This document shows positions 10,991 to 20,577 of a stretch of 64,000 nt of DNA, piece after piece. Below the pieces are notes generated by a model, which worked only from the letters and a program-made list of their open reading frames with translations, did no database searches and had not been told where the DNA came from. The translations under genes were made by a program, and so were the position numbers. The DNA lies in the NCBI RefSeq assembly GCF_900240945.1, contig NZ_OESG01000014.1:2276015-2340014 (forward strand), given 5' to 3'. Source of the DNA: Mycobacterium sp. 3519A (GTDB lineage: Bacteria; Actinomycetota; Actinomycetes; Mycobacteriales; Mycobacteriaceae). Within the stretch, counting starts at the first letter, position 1; each line of letters starts with the position of its first letter.

Positions 10991-11049
10991 AGACGTAGCG
11001 CCACAGGAAAGAGAGAGGGAGCCGATCAAGGGATTGAGGCGCGTCGCGG

Positions 11050-14000
11050 ATGGCCAAGACTGAGATAGCCGGTGGAGAAGGGATTTTCCAGCGGCTAGCG
11101 AACGTGGTCGTGCGATGGCCGCTGCTCGTGATCGGGATGTGGATCGCGTTCGCGATCATTCCGCTGGTGACCTTTCCGCCACTGGCAGAGATCACCGCGC
11201 GCCAGCAGGTAGCCCAGCTGCCCGACGACGCGCCGGTGATGGTGACCGCCAAGGCGATGACCGACGCGTACCACGAGGCCGGTTCTGACAACATCGTGCT
11301 GGTCGTCCTGACCAACGAAAAAGGTTTGGGGCCTGCGGATGAGGCGACGTACCGGACGCTCATCGCCAAGCTTCAGGAGGACAAGGCCGACGTCAAGTCG
11401 GTTCAGGATTTCCTGAGCACCCCGCCGCTGCGGGAAGTGTTGCAGAGCAAGGACAACAAGGCCTGGAGCCTGCCAGTCACCCTCGTCGGCTCGATGGGTT
11501 CACCCGAGGGCCGCGTCGCGTACTACCACGTCGCCGACATGGTCAAGAAGACGGTTGCAGGCTCGACCCTGACCGCGAACGTCACAGGGCCCGCCGCGAC
11601 CGTCAGCGACATGGCCGCCGTCGGCGAGCACGATCTGCACTTCATCGAAATGGGGACCGCGTTCCTGGTCCTGCTGATCCTGCTGGTCGTCTACCGCAAC
11701 GTGATCACGATGTTGTTGCCGTTGATCACGATCGTCATCTCGCTGTGTACGGCGCAGGGTGTGCTGGCCGGTTTGGCCGAGGCGGGGCTGCGCATCTCGC
11801 CGCAGACCCTGATTTTGATGAGCGTGGTGATGATCGGCGCGGGAGTCGATTACGCCGTTTTCTTGATCAGTCGCTACCACGACTACGTCCGGCAGGGGGT
11901 CGAGTCGAAGGAAGCCGTGGCGCGAGCCATGACCTCCATCGGCAAGGTGATCGCCGCCTCGGCTGCCACGGTGGCGGTGACCTTCCTTGCGATGGTCCTC
12001 GCCAAACTCCCGGTGTTCACCACTGTGGGTCCTGCGATCTCGCTGTCCATCGCGATAGGGTTCTGCGCCGCGGTGACGCTGCTGCCCGCGATCATCGTGC
12101 TCGCCGGGCCGCGTGGCTGGATCAAGCCCAGACGTGCGCTGACCAATAATTTCTGGCGTCGGTCGGGCATCCGCATCGTGCGTCGTCCGAAACTTCACCT
12201 GGCCGTCAGCCTGCTGCTGCTCATCTTCCTGGCCTCCTCCGCGAGCTTCGTCCGCTACAACTACGACGATCGCAAGACGCTGCCCCAGGACGTGGAAAGC
12301 GTCATCGGATACAACGCGATGGCCAAGCATTTCCCGCTGGACTCGCTGATGCCGCAGTTCCTGTTCATCCAGTCTCCACACGATCTGCGGTCACCGCAGG
12401 CCCTCGCCGACCTCGAGCAGATGGCAAGGCGGGTAAGCCAAGTGCCGGACGTCGGCCTCGTCCGGGGCATCACCCGGCCGACGGGCGAACCGTTCGAACA
12501 GGCGAAGGCGACGTATCAAGCCGGTGAGGTGGGGGACAAGCTCAACCAGGGCTCCGAAATGATCGAGCAACACAACGACGACCTCAACACCCTCACCGGC
12601 GGTGCCCACACCCTCGCCGACAGCCTCGGGCAGGTCAGAGGTCAGGTGACCTCGGCGATGGCCACCGCCAAGGTCCTGGTCGACGCGCTCACCTCGGTAC
12701 AGACCGAACTGGGCGGCGGAACGACACTGCAGGACCTCGACAACGCGGCCAAGCTCATCGACGGCATGCGCTCGCTCGGCCAGGCGATCGGGCTGAACTT
12801 CGCGAATCTCAAAGACAGCTTCGACTGGGCTCCTCCGGTGCTGACCGCGCTCGACGGCAGCCTCACATGCAACCTCGACCCGTCGTGCCGCAATTCGCGG
12901 GAAGAGTTGCGGCGCATCGTCACCGCGATGAACGACGGAACGTTCGACAGGTTCGCCGACCTCGCCCAGGCGTTGCAGTCGACGCAGCAGAGTCAGACGC
13001 TCGACTCCACCGTGACGCGTCTGCACGGCGTGCTCGACACCGCCACCCAGGCCGTGCAGAAGATGGGACTGGACCAGCCCGGTGGGCTGCAGAACCGGCT
13101 GGCCCAACTGCAACAAGGTGCGGACGCGCTGGCCGACGGCAGCCAGAAGCTGGCAGAAGGTGTCCAGGTCCTCGTCGACCAGACCAGAACGCTGGGTTCA
13201 GGTCTGAGCCAGGCTTCAGACTTCCTGCTGGCGATGAAGAACGACGCCCAGGCCCCTTCGATGGCCGGCTTCTACGTGCCGCCGCAACTGTTGACCGAGG
13301 ACACCTTCAAGAAGGCGGCCGCGTCTTTCGTCTCGGCAGACGGTCATTCGATCCGGTATCTGGTGCAGACCAACCTCGATCCGTTCAGCACGGCCGCGAT
13401 GGACCAGACCAACGCCATCGAGGCGGCCGCGCGCAGCGCGCAACCCAACACGACGTTGTCGGACGCGAAGATCTCGATGGCGGGCGTCTCGACGATCCTT
13501 CGGGACACCCGCGACTACTACCACAACGATTTCCAGTTCTTCATCGTCGCGACCATCATGATCGTGCTGCTCATCATGATCTGTCTGTTGCGTGCCATCG
13601 TCGCGCCGTTGTATCTGATCGGGTCGGTGTTGATCTCCTACTTCTCGGCGCTGGGCCTGGGAGTCCTTGTCTTCCAGGAACTTCTGGGACAGGAACTGCA
13701 CTGGAGCGTGCCAGGGCTGACCTTCATCCTGTTGGTCGCCGTCGGTGCAGACTACAACCTGCTGCTCATCTCCCGGATCCGCGACGAGTCGCCGCACGGC
13801 ATCCGGATCGGGGTGATCCGCACCGTCGCGTCGACCGGCGGCGTAATCACCTCGGCGGGCCTCATCTTCGCGGCGTCCATGCTGGGCCTGATGTTCGCCA
13901 GCATCACGACGATGCTGCAGGCCGGGTTCGTGATAGGCGTTGGCATTCTTCTGGATACGTTCCTGGTGCGCACGGTGACCGTGCCCGCCATGGCGGTCAT

Positions 14001-14283
14001 CGTCGGCAAGGCCAACTGGTGGCCGACCCGGTGGCTGCCCCAGTCGTGGGTCGAGCGGTTGCGTGCCGTGCGCGTCAAGAGACACCGCGGGCACGTCGAC
14101 GATCCGGTCGTCGACGAGGTCTTCGGTGATCTGTCGGATACACGCAACGGGCATCACATCCTTCGTGCGGACAACCCCGAGGACGAGGACGACATCACCT
14201 CGATCGCCTGGTGTGAGGACCATCTCGACGAACCTGACTTCCCCGCCATCGAGTCACTGCAACACGTCGAGGTGCGCCGATGA
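11050..14283 (+). CDS. MmpL family RND lipid transporter
   Basis: 1077 residues with the MmpL layout: an N-terminal transmembrane helix, a periplasmic porter domain, a first block of helices ending near residue 370, a second helix and a large periplasmic domain with a long Gln/Ala/Leu-rich coiled coil (about residues 490-730), then a last helix block to about 1000. The paired proton-relay motifs are [16 protein letters not shown] (Asp267-Tyr268) and [15 protein letters not shown] (Asp901-Tyr902). The C-terminus is cytoplasmic and acidic. MmpL proteins export surface lipids such as sulfolipid, PDIM and GPL. Given its operon it should export the finished or nearly finished acylated glycolipid. 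Its stop overlaps the next ATG by 4 nt. Confidence 0.93.
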   Translation: MAKTEIAGGEGIFQRLANVVVRWPLLVIGMWIAFAIIPLVTFPPLAEITARQQVAQLPDDAPVMVTAKAMTDAYHEAGSDNIVLVVLTNEKGLGPADEATYRTLIAKLQEDKADVKSVQDFLSTPPLREVLQSKDNKAWSLPVTLVGSMGSPEGRVAYYHVADMVKKTVAGSTLTANVTGPAATVSDMAAVGEHDLHFIEMGTAFLVLLILLVVYRNVITMLLPLITIVISLCTAQGVLAGLAEAGLRISPQTLILMSVVMIGAGVDYAVFLISRYHDYVRQGVESKEAVARAMTSIGKVIAASAATVAVTFLAMVLAKLPVFTTVGPAISLSIAIGFCAAVTLLPAIIVLAGPRGWIKPRRALTNNFWRRSGIRIVRRPKLHLAVSLLLLIFLASSASFVRYNYDDRKTLPQDVESVIGYNAMAKHFPLDSLMPQFLFIQSPHDLRSPQALADLEQMARRVSQVPDVGLVRGITRPTGEPFEQAKATYQAGEVGDKLNQGSEMIEQHNDDLNTLTGGAHTLADSLGQVRGQVTSAMATAKVLVDALTSVQTELGGGTTLQDLDNAAKLIDGMRSLGQAIGLNFANLKDSFDWAPPVLTALDGSLTCNLDPSCRNSREELRRIVTAMNDGTFDRFADLAQALQSTQQSQTLDSTVTRLHGVLDTATQAVQKMGLDQPGGLQNRLAQLQQGADALADGSQKLAEGVQVLVDQTRTLGSGLSQASDFLLAMKNDAQAPSMAGFYVPPQLLTEDTFKKAAASFVSADGHSIRYLVQTNLDPFSTAAMDQTNAIEAAARSAQPNTTLSDAKISMAGVSTILRDTRDYYHNDFQFFIVATIMIVLLIMICLLRAIVAPLYLIGSVLISYFSALGLGVLVFQELLGQELHWSVPGLTFILLVAVGADYNLLLISRIRDESPHGIRIGVIRTVASTGGVITSAGLIFAASMLGLMFASITTMLQAGFVIGVGILLDTFLVRTVTVPAMAVIVGKANWWPTRWLPQSWVERLRAVRVKRHRGHVDDPVVDEVFGDLSDTRNGHHILRADNPEDEDDITSIAWCEDHLDEPDFPAIESLQHVEVRR

Positions 14284-15554
14284 GGTTTGTCCTTGCCGTC
14301 CACGGCACCAGAGGCGATGTCGAGCCGTGCGCGGCGGTTGGTCTGCAACTGCAACGTCGCGGTCACGACGTACAGATGGCCGTCGCGCCGAACATGGTGG
14401 ACTTCGTCACCTCGGCGGGTCTGGCCGCCGTCCCGTACGGGCCGGACTCACAGGAGCAGCTCGGGGCGGCGTCGGACTTCATCCGCAACGTCGCGAGGAT
14501 CCAGCATCCGCGCAACATCGTGCGCGCCATCACCGACATCTACGCGCAGGGTTGGGCGGAGATGGGCGCCACGTTGACCGCTCTCGCCGAGGGCGCCGAC
14601 CTACTGTTCACCGGACACACCTATCAGGGTGTCGCGTCGAATGTCGCTGAATACCATGGCATTCCGCTGGCCGCGCTGCACTACTTCCCGGTGCGGGTCA
14701 ACGGCCAACTCGGTGTCGCATCGCTGCCGGCGTTGCCGCCGCTCACCCGGTCGATGATGAAGGCGTCGTGGTGGCTGTACTGGCAGATCACCAGGGGCGC
14801 CGAAGATGCGCAGCGGCGCGCACTCGGCCTGCCGCGGACTGCGGCCCCGTCGGCAGAGCGGATGGCAGCCCAGGGTGCGCTCGAGATCCAGGCCTACGAC
14901 GAGGTGTGCTTCCCCGGCCTCGCCGCGGAGTGGGGGCAGCGGCGGCCGTTCGTCGGTGCGCTGACGATGCAGTTGGCCACCGCTGCCGACGACGACGTGG
15001 CGTCCTGGTGCGCGGCAGGCACCGCGCCGATCTATTTCAGCTTCGGCAGCACGCCGGTCCTTTCACCTGCGGAAACCGTCGCCATGATCGGCGCGGCATG
15101 CGCGGAACTGGGCGAACGTGCGCTGATCTATTGCGGCGCAGGCGACTTCGATGGCATCCAGGCGCCCGAGCATGTCAAGCTCGTGGGACCGGTGAACTAT
15201 GCGACCATCTTCCCGCTGTGCCGGGCGGTCGTGCACCACGGCGGCGCAGGCACCACTGCCGCGGGCTTGCGGGCGGGTAAGCCGACAGTGATCCTGTGGG
15301 ACGTCGCCGACCAGCCCATCTGGGCCGCTGCTGTCAAACGTCTGAAAGTGGGTGCCGCGCGGCGGTTTTCCAGCTCGAACCGGCGCACACTCGTCGCCGA
15401 CCTGCGCACCGTCCTCGAACCGGGATACCAGCGACGGGCGGACGAGATCGCACGCCGGATGTCAAGACCAGACACTGCCATCGGAATGGCCGCCGATCTC
15501 CTCGAGAAGGCGGCACAGCCCACCGGCACAACACAATCAGCGACGACGAGGTAG
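14280..15554 (+). CDS. GT1-family (UGT-like) glycosyltransferase, copy 1
   Basis: 424 residues with the GT-B fold of mycobacterial sterol-GT/Rtf-like enzymes. The N-terminus [16 protein letters not shown] is the acceptor-domain signature, and [17 protein letters not shown] followed by DQPIWA is the nucleotide-sugar donor site near residues 320-350. ATG overlaps the mmpL stop (ATGA). It should add a sugar, probably glucose or rhamnose, to the trehalose lipid. A close paralogue lies on the other strand at 26065-27318. Sugar specificity cannot be read from the sequence. Confidence 0.9.
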   Translation: MRFVLAVHGTRGDVEPCAAVGLQLQRRGHDVQMAVAPNMVDFVTSAGLAAVPYGPDSQEQLGAASDFIRNVARIQHPRNIVRAITDIYAQGWAEMGATLTALAEGADLLFTGHTYQGVASNVAEYHGIPLAALHYFPVRVNGQLGVASLPALPPLTRSMMKASWWLYWQITRGAEDAQRRALGLPRTAAPSAERMAAQGALEIQAYDEVCFPGLAAEWGQRRPFVGALTMQLATAADDDVASWCAAGTAPIYFSFGSTPVLSPAETVAMIGAACAELGERALIYCGAGDFDGIQAPEHVKLVGPVNYATIFPLCRAVVHHGGAGTTAAGLRAGKPTVILWDVADQPIWAAAVKRLKVGAARRFSSSNRRTLVADLRTVLEPGYQRRADEIARRMSRPDTAIGMAADLLEKAAQPTGTTQSATTR

Positions 15555-15564
15555 CGGGGCCGGC

Positions 15565-16293
15565 ATGTGGGGCTTTGTATTGGCGCTGGCGATGATCGCG
15601 GCGTTGGACCCGATGCGTCTCGGCATCGCCTTCGTCCTGATATCGCAGCGACGGCCGATGCGTTGCCTGTCGGCGTACTGGCTCGGCGCCATCACGTCGG
15701 GACTCGTCACCGCCGTCGTCCTGCTGACCGTGTTGCGGAAGCTGACCCCGGTGCTCGCCGACCATGTCGCCGCCATCACGACGAGTTCCACGGCGGGTTA
15801 CGTCCAGATCGCCCTTGGCCTTCTCGCGTTGCCGCTCGCCGTCTGCGTCGCAAGGGGTGTCTTCCCGCGACAGCGATCGATGGCGATGGCAGGCGCCCCC
15901 GGCAGTCCGCTGGGCGGACCGCCCACTCCGCCTGCCGTCGCGCGACTGACCTCGCTGGCCGACAACGGCGGGTCGGATCGAGCGTTCTGGATGGCGTTCG
16001 TGGCAGGCACCGTGACCGCGACGCCGCCCATCGAGTACCTCGTGGTGCTCGTCGCCATCCTCGGTTCAGGAGCGGAGATCGGCATACAGGTCGGTGCGGC
16101 GCTGATCTTCGTCGTTGTCGCGTTGGCGGCCATCGAGATTCCGCTTGTCAGTTGCCTTGCGACACCCGCGAGAAGCCAGATGCTGATGCTTTCCCTGCAC
16201 GACTGGGTGCGTGCGCGTGCCAGGCCCATCTTCGCGGTCATCTTCGCGGTGGGAGGCCTCCTGCTGGTGGCAGCCGGTCTTGGCAATGCATGA
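15565..16293 (+). CDS. Gap-like (GPL/SL addressing protein) membrane protein
   Basis: 242 residues from ATG 15565; a longer frame starting at 15352 would overlap the glycosyltransferase and lacks a membrane N-terminus. It begins MWGFVLALAMIAALDPMRLG and has about six hydrophobic segments with a Pro/Gly/Ala-rich cytoplasmic loop near residues 105-135. This size, topology and DP motif in the first helix fit the small Gap/Sap family (LysE-like fold) that helps MmpL proteins deliver glycopeptidolipid or sulfolipid to the surface. The position two genes after mmpL supports the same role. Confidence 0.75.
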   Translation: MWGFVLALAMIAALDPMRLGIAFVLISQRRPMRCLSAYWLGAITSGLVTAVVLLTVLRKLTPVLADHVAAITTSSTAGYVQIALGLLALPLAVCVARGVFPRQRSMAMAGAPGSPLGGPPTPPAVARLTSLADNGGSDRAFWMAFVAGTVTATPPIEYLVVLVAILGSGAEIGIQVGAALIFVVVALAAIEIPLVSCLATPARSQMLMLSLHDWVRARARPIFAVIFAVGGLLLVAAGLGNA

Positions 16294-17350
16294 GCCTTCG
16301 AGCGTCGACGTGATCGACAAGACGCGTCCGGTGGTCGCCTACCTGGGCTGGCACGGAAGAGGGAACCTCGGCGACGACGCGATCTACGACGCGGTCAGGG
16401 CGCAACTGCCCGACGCGAGGTTCGTGGATTTCCCGATGTTTCCCCACGAGCGAATCCGAGCGGCCGCAACGGGTCTGAGCCAGTCGCTGCGCTGCAGCAC
16501 CCAGATTCTGGGTGGCGGAACACTGGTCGGGCGGCGCGACTGGAGACGGTGGGTCAACCGCGGTATGGCGCTGACCAGGAAGAACGGCAGCTGTGCCATT
16601 GGTGTCGGCGTCGAGGACCCCGTCTTCGTCGGGCGGCGAAGCGGTTCGGACAACGGCGAGCTGAAGCGCTGGGCGCCAATACTTTCCGAGTTTCACTCGG
16701 TGTCGGTGCGCGGGCCGAGAAGCGCCGAACTGCTGTCGGACGTGGGACTGACGGTAAAGGTGTCCGGCGACCCGGCGTTGCTGCTCCCGCCGCCGTCGGT
16801 GGACCCCGAAGACGGCCTGATAGGGGTCAACCTCGGGTTCGGTGACGATCTCTGGGGGCACGATCCGCAGCAGGTGGTCGACGAGGTGGCGGCCGCGGTG
16901 CGGCAGCTCGCCTCTGGGGGCCATCGGTTCGTCGGCATCCTGATGAACTCCTCGGACCGGAAATGGACCGAGGCCGTCCTCACCGGCGTCACCGCCGACA
17001 TCGTCGCGCCCCCCGACGCGACGGCCGCCGCGCGCGAACTCGGCCGCTGCTCGGTCGCGATCGTCAGCAGGTTGCACGCCGGAATCCTGGCATCGCTCTC
17101 CGGCACACCTGTGCTGTCGCTGGAATACCAACCGAAGTGCCGGGACTTCGCGCTGTCCATCGACGACGAACGCTCACTGCTGCGCACCGACAATCTGCGC
17201 AGTGGCGCGGTCGTCGAGGCGGTGGAGGACGCGCTGGCGAACTCGTCGAGCATCAGGGCCGACAAACTTGCCGCAGTCAACCGGTTGCGGTGCCGCCTTC
17301 AACACGAATATTCCGCTGTGAGAACGCGATTAAGTATGCGTGATAGATGA
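16286..17350 (+). CDS. Polysaccharide pyruvyl transferase, copy 1
   Basis: 354 residues from ATG 16286, which overlaps the Gap-like stop by 8 nt; GTG 16310 is an alternative that would align better with the second copy. Features are YLGWHGRGNLGDDAIYDAV at the start, VSVRGPRSAELL, VSGDPALLLP, GVNLGFGDD, and the C-terminal SRLHAGILASLSGTPVLSLEY, the donor-site signature of the CsaB/WcaK pyruvyl transferase family. These enzymes use phosphoenolpyruvate to make pyruvyl ketals on sugars. M. smegmatis is known to carry pyruvylated glucose on acyltrehalose lipids, which this fits. A second close copy is at 20574-21611. Confidence 0.88.
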   Translation: MHEPSSVDVIDKTRPVVAYLGWHGRGNLGDDAIYDAVRAQLPDARFVDFPMFPHERIRAAATGLSQSLRCSTQILGGGTLVGRRDWRRWVNRGMALTRKNGSCAIGVGVEDPVFVGRRSGSDNGELKRWAPILSEFHSVSVRGPRSAELLSDVGLTVKVSGDPALLLPPPSVDPEDGLIGVNLGFGDDLWGHDPQQVVDEVAAAVRQLASGGHRFVGILMNSSDRKWTEAVLTGVTADIVAPPDATAAARELGRCSVAIVSRLHAGILASLSGTPVLSLEYQPKCRDFALSIDDERSLLRTDNLRSGAVVEAVEDALANSSSIRADKLAAVNRLRCRLQHEYSAVRTRLSMRDR

Positions 17351-17366
17351 TGAGAGGGGTTGGCGC

Positions 17367-18971
17367 GTGAGGAGATTGGCTCGAACAACTACGGCGGCCG
17401 TGTTCGCGTTGGTCGCCGTCGTGTTGATGATGGTGACGTCGACGATGACGTCGATCATCACCGCCACTGCGATCGCCGCCACCACCGCGCTGATCATGGG
17501 TGGCACGGGTAGTCCGTTGTCACCCGACAAGGACACGCTCTCCTACGTCAAGAAGTACCTGGGCATGGCCGTCGACAACTACATCGCTCCTTCGGGTGTC
17601 GCGACACCGCCGCCGGGCGAGTCGTACAACCCGGTCGCGGTCATCACCCCGGAAGAGTGGGCGCCCCAACACGGCACGCTGTCGCTCGACCAGTCCATCG
17701 CCATCGGCACGGCGAACCTCGACAACTGCATCAAGGGCGGCGCCGACTGCGAGTACAACCCCGACGTCGGATCCGCCGCACCCGCACCCGGCGACAACTT
17801 CGTGGTCTTCGGCTACTCGCAGAGCGCCACCATCGCGACACTCGAAAAGCGTGCCCTGGCAGCGCAATACCCGAACGGTGGCGGCCCCGACGTCTCCTTC
17901 GTGCTGATCGGAAACGGCAACCGGCCCAACGGCGGCTTCCTGGCCCGCGGCCCCGAGGGCTTCACCATGCCTGCGGGTTTGATCTTCGGCGGTGCCACTT
18001 TCAACGGGTCGACGCCGACGACCACCCAGTACCAGACCGTCGACATCGCCGAGCAGTACGACGTCTGGGCGGACGTACCGGTCAACCCCCTCAACCTGTT
18101 CGCCGTGGCCAACTGGTACTCGAGCTACGTGCATTACAACTATGCCAACACCAGCCTCAGCGACCCGCAGGTCATCGACCAAGGACAGTACGGCGACACC
18201 CACTACTACATGATTCCGCAGCCGATCCTTCCGCTGCTGTCGTCGGTGCAAGCGCTTCCCGTCGTCGGAACCACGTTGGCAGATGCGCTCGATGCGCCGC
18301 TGCGGGTGCTCGTCGAGGCGGGCTACAACCGGACCGTCAGCCCCGGCCAACCGGTTCCGTTCAATCCGCTCTACATGCCCAACCCCGTCAAGCTGACGGC
18401 CGACTTCCTCGTCGCCATCCCGACCGGACTGGACAACGCGTTCGAGGACACCATCGGCATCCGCCCCTTCGGCACGGTGCGACCGGGGCCGTACGGTGTT
18501 GGCGGTCCCGCCGTCACCGAAACCGACGCTCCTGACACCTCAGCCGCCACGGACAACACAGCGACAACCGAGACCGCCGAGAAGACCGAGAAGACCGCCG
18601 TGCAGACGACTCTGAAAACGGCCGACAAGACGACCGAGAAAAAGACCGAGAAAACGACCGAGAAGGCGGCCGCGTTGAAAGCCACGACCACCGAGTCGAC
18701 GAGTGAGAAGACCTCGGCCGGATCGCCTGTGGACGCCGAGAAGCCCGGTACAGCTGCGCCCGAGACCGATTCGGACAAGTCCGGCACCACAAAAACCGAC
18801 CAGAAGCCGGCCGCCGAGAAGCCCGCCACCGAGAAGCCCGCCACCGAGAAGCCCGCCAAGGACGGCGACGGCAAGCACCAACCCCGGCACGCGCGCTCCG
18901 ACGAGTCCGGCAAGGCGTCCACCGGCAAAACCGACAACGCGAAGAAGGCAGGGCCGCGTCATGCTCGCTAA
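17367..18971 (+). CDS. PE-PPE-domain (Chp-like) acyltransferase/hydrolase with charged repetitive tail
   Basis: 534 residues from GTG 17367, 16 bp after the pyruvyl transferase and preceded by a GAGAGG site. An N-terminal hydrophobic segment (about residues 10-45) acts as a signal anchor. An alpha/beta-hydrolase PE-PPE domain follows, with nucleophile Ser151 in GYSQS and a downstream segment DVWADVPVNPLNLFAVANWY typical of the family. Chp1/Chp2 and the PE gene of trehalose polyphleate loci use this domain to move acyl chains between acyltrehaloses outside the membrane. The last 140 or so residues are unusual: Lys/Glu/Thr/Ala/Pro-rich, low complexity, ending in PRHAR repeats. The stop overlaps the next ATG by 11 nt. 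There is no PE or PPE N-terminal domain. Confidence 0.82.
   Translation: MRRLARTTTAAVFALVAVVLMMVTSTMTSIITATAIAATTALIMGGTGSPLSPDKDTLSYVKKYLGMAVDNYIAPSGVATPPPGESYNPVAVITPEEWAPQHGTLSLDQSIAIGTANLDNCIKGGADCEYNPDVGSAAPAPGDNFVVFGYSQSATIATLEKRALAAQYPNGGGPDVSFVLIGNGNRPNGGFLARGPEGFTMPAGLIFGGATFNGSTPTTTQYQTVDIAEQYDVWADVPVNPLNLFAVANWYSSYVHYNYANTSLSDPQVIDQGQYGDTHYYMIPQPILPLLSSVQALPVVGTTLADALDAPLRVLVEAGYNRTVSPGQPVPFNPLYMPNPVKLTADFLVAIPTGLDNAFEDTIGIRPFGTVRPGPYGVGGPAVTETDAPDTSAATDNTATTETAEKTEKTAVQTTLKTADKTTEKKTEKTTEKAAALKATTTESTSEKTSAGSPVDAEKPGTAAPETDSDKSGTTKTDQKPAAEKPATEKPATEKPAKDGDGKHQPRHARSDESGKASTGKTDNAKKAGPRHAR
18816..18860 (+). repeat. 15-bp in-frame tandem repeat, three copies
   Basis: The unit GAGAAGCCCGCCACC is repeated at 18816, 18831 and 18846 (last copy ends in AAG), giving EKPAT-EKPAT-EKPAK in the tail of the PE-PPE protein. 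Looser ACCGAGAA repeats lie upstream at about 18570-18665. Tail length probably varies between strains. Confidence 0.85.
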
Positions 18972-19647
18972 CGTGCTCAACCGTCAGATGAAATGGGTGT
19001 CCCGCGGCGGTTCGATCACCGACCTACCCCGCCGCTTCCCGCGTGCGCCCCACAAGGACCGGATCGAGGCGCTGGCCGCCGCCAACCACGACAGGCTCGG
19101 GCCGCAGAAGTTGGCCAGCGAATACGACCTTCCCGGTATGAAATTCACGGTGCGTGACGTGAGTTCGCCTCCGATGCAGGGTGACCTGTACGCGTGGCTG
19201 GTGGCGCAGCGCCGACCCACGACGATCGTCGAGTTCGGTTCCGGGTTCGGGGTGTCCGGCATGTACTTCACCGCGGGCCTCGAAGAAGTCCGGTGGGGCC
19301 ACCTGTACAGCTTCGAGATCAACGACGAGTGGGCGCAAGTCGCCGAAGGCGCCATCTCGGAGGTCTCCGACCGGTTCACGTTGACCCGCGGCGCTTTCGA
19401 GGACCATGTGGGCGATGTCCCTGGACAGATCGACATGGCCCTTGTCGACGGCATCCACACCTACGACTTCGTGATGAAGCAGTGGCAGATCCTGCAGCCG
19501 CGGATGTCGCCGGGCGGGTTGGTGTTGTTCGACGACATCAGCTACGGGCAGGGCATGCGCGAAGCCTGGTTGGAGATCGCGCGCTCACCACAGGTGGCCG
19601 GAGCCGTCGAGTTCCAGAACCGACTCGGCCTGGCCGAGTGCCGCTAG
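18961..19647 (+). CDS. SAM-dependent O-methyltransferase, class I
   Basis: 228 residues starting at ATG 18961 inside the end of the PE-PPE gene (11-nt overlap). SAM motif I is EFGSGFGVSG near residue 92, followed by acidic YSFEIND at the end of strand 2. The VDGIHTYD segment near residue 160 and FDDISYG are typical of the Methyltransf_24/cephalosporin hydroxylase-like sugar methyltransferases. It probably methylates a sugar hydroxyl of the glycolipid, such as the 3-O-methyl group found with pyruvylated glucose in M. smegmatis; that assignment is inference. Confidence 0.8.
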   Translation: MLANVLNRQMKWVSRGGSITDLPRRFPRAPHKDRIEALAAANHDRLGPQKLASEYDLPGMKFTVRDVSSPPMQGDLYAWLVAQRRPTTIVEFGSGFGVSGMYFTAGLEEVRWGHLYSFEINDEWAQVAEGAISEVSDRFTLTRGAFEDHVGDVPGQIDMALVDGIHTYDFVMKQWQILQPRMSPGGLVLFDDISYGQGMREAWLEIARSPQVAGAVEFQNRLGLAECR

Positions 19648-19662
19648 CGGGGCAACCGAATC

Positions 19663-20577
19663 ATGTTGGCGTTCATCACCACACTGCGTCACCCGCAGAA
19701 CTCCGCGGACTATGGTCGCGTCGAATCGCTGTTGGGAGACACGCTCGCGTCGATCAGCAGGCAGACCTCGGACGAGTATGTGGTGATCATCGTCGGTAAC
19801 CGCCGTCCGACGTTCGGACTGCCGGAGCGCGCACGCTTCGTCGAGGTCGACTACGCGCCGCCGTCAGCGGTCAAAGGTCCGCAAACCGGCCGCGCATCGG
19901 TCATCTGGGACAAAGGGACCAAGACCGCAGTCGGCCTGATCGCGGCGCGTGAGTACGAACCGGACTACGTGATGCCGTTCGATGCCGACGATTTCGTCCA
20001 CCGCGACATCGCGGGATTCACGGATTCGCACCGCGGCGGGCCAGGGTGGGTGGTGACCCGCGGCTGGGTGTATTCGCGGGCCAGAAACGCATACGCGCTG
20101 CGGCGGAAGTTCTTCCGGATCTGCGGGACGTCGTTCATCGTCCCGTTCGACGCCTACGAGGTGCCGACCGACCTGACCGTGTCGGCCACCCAGCAGGAGA
20201 TCGCGGCGGCCTTCGGCGAGCGGCTGGAGAACCTGCTCGAGCACGGTTATGCCTTCGACTGGTGGCGGGAGCATGGCCGCCGTCTCGACCCGCTGCCGTT
20301 CGCAGGCGCGGTCTACCAGGTGGACACCGGAGAGAACCACTCGGGCAACATGCTCGTCGGCCCAGCCCTGCCGTACGCCTCACATCTGCTCCGCGACTTC
20401 GGCATTCGACCGTCGAAGGGGCGGGCCGCCACCCTGTGGGCCGCCTTCGGTGCGCCGGCTTTCAAACCCGACCCCGCGTACAAGCTCCAGCTGCCGTCGC
20501 TGACCGGTGCCAACCGCCGCGTGTCCTATCTGGAGAACTATTCACCACCCACCGACCCGGCGGTGCCGTCACCATGA
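19663..20577 (+). CDS. GT-A-type glycosyltransferase
   Basis: 304 residues. The N-terminus MLAFITTLRHPQNSADYGRV leads into a nucleotide-binding fold, and MPFDADDFVHRD near residue 108 holds the Asp-x-Asp metal site of GT-A enzymes. It lacks the canonical GT2 opening and belongs to a glycosyltransferase group seen in mycobacterial lipid loci. It starts 15 bp after the methyltransferase, and its TGA overlaps the ATG of the second pyruvyl transferase (ATGA). Sugar and acceptor are unknown. Confidence 0.75.
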   Translation: MLAFITTLRHPQNSADYGRVESLLGDTLASISRQTSDEYVVIIVGNRRPTFGLPERARFVEVDYAPPSAVKGPQTGRASVIWDKGTKTAVGLIAAREYEPDYVMPFDADDFVHRDIAGFTDSHRGGPGWVVTRGWVYSRARNAYALRRKFFRICGTSFIVPFDAYEVPTDLTVSATQQEIAAAFGERLENLLEHGYAFDWWREHGRRLDPLPFAGAVYQVDTGENHSGNMLVGPALPYASHLLRDFGIRPSKGRAATLWAAFGAPAFKPDPAYKLQLPSLTGANRRVSYLENYSPPTDPAVPSP

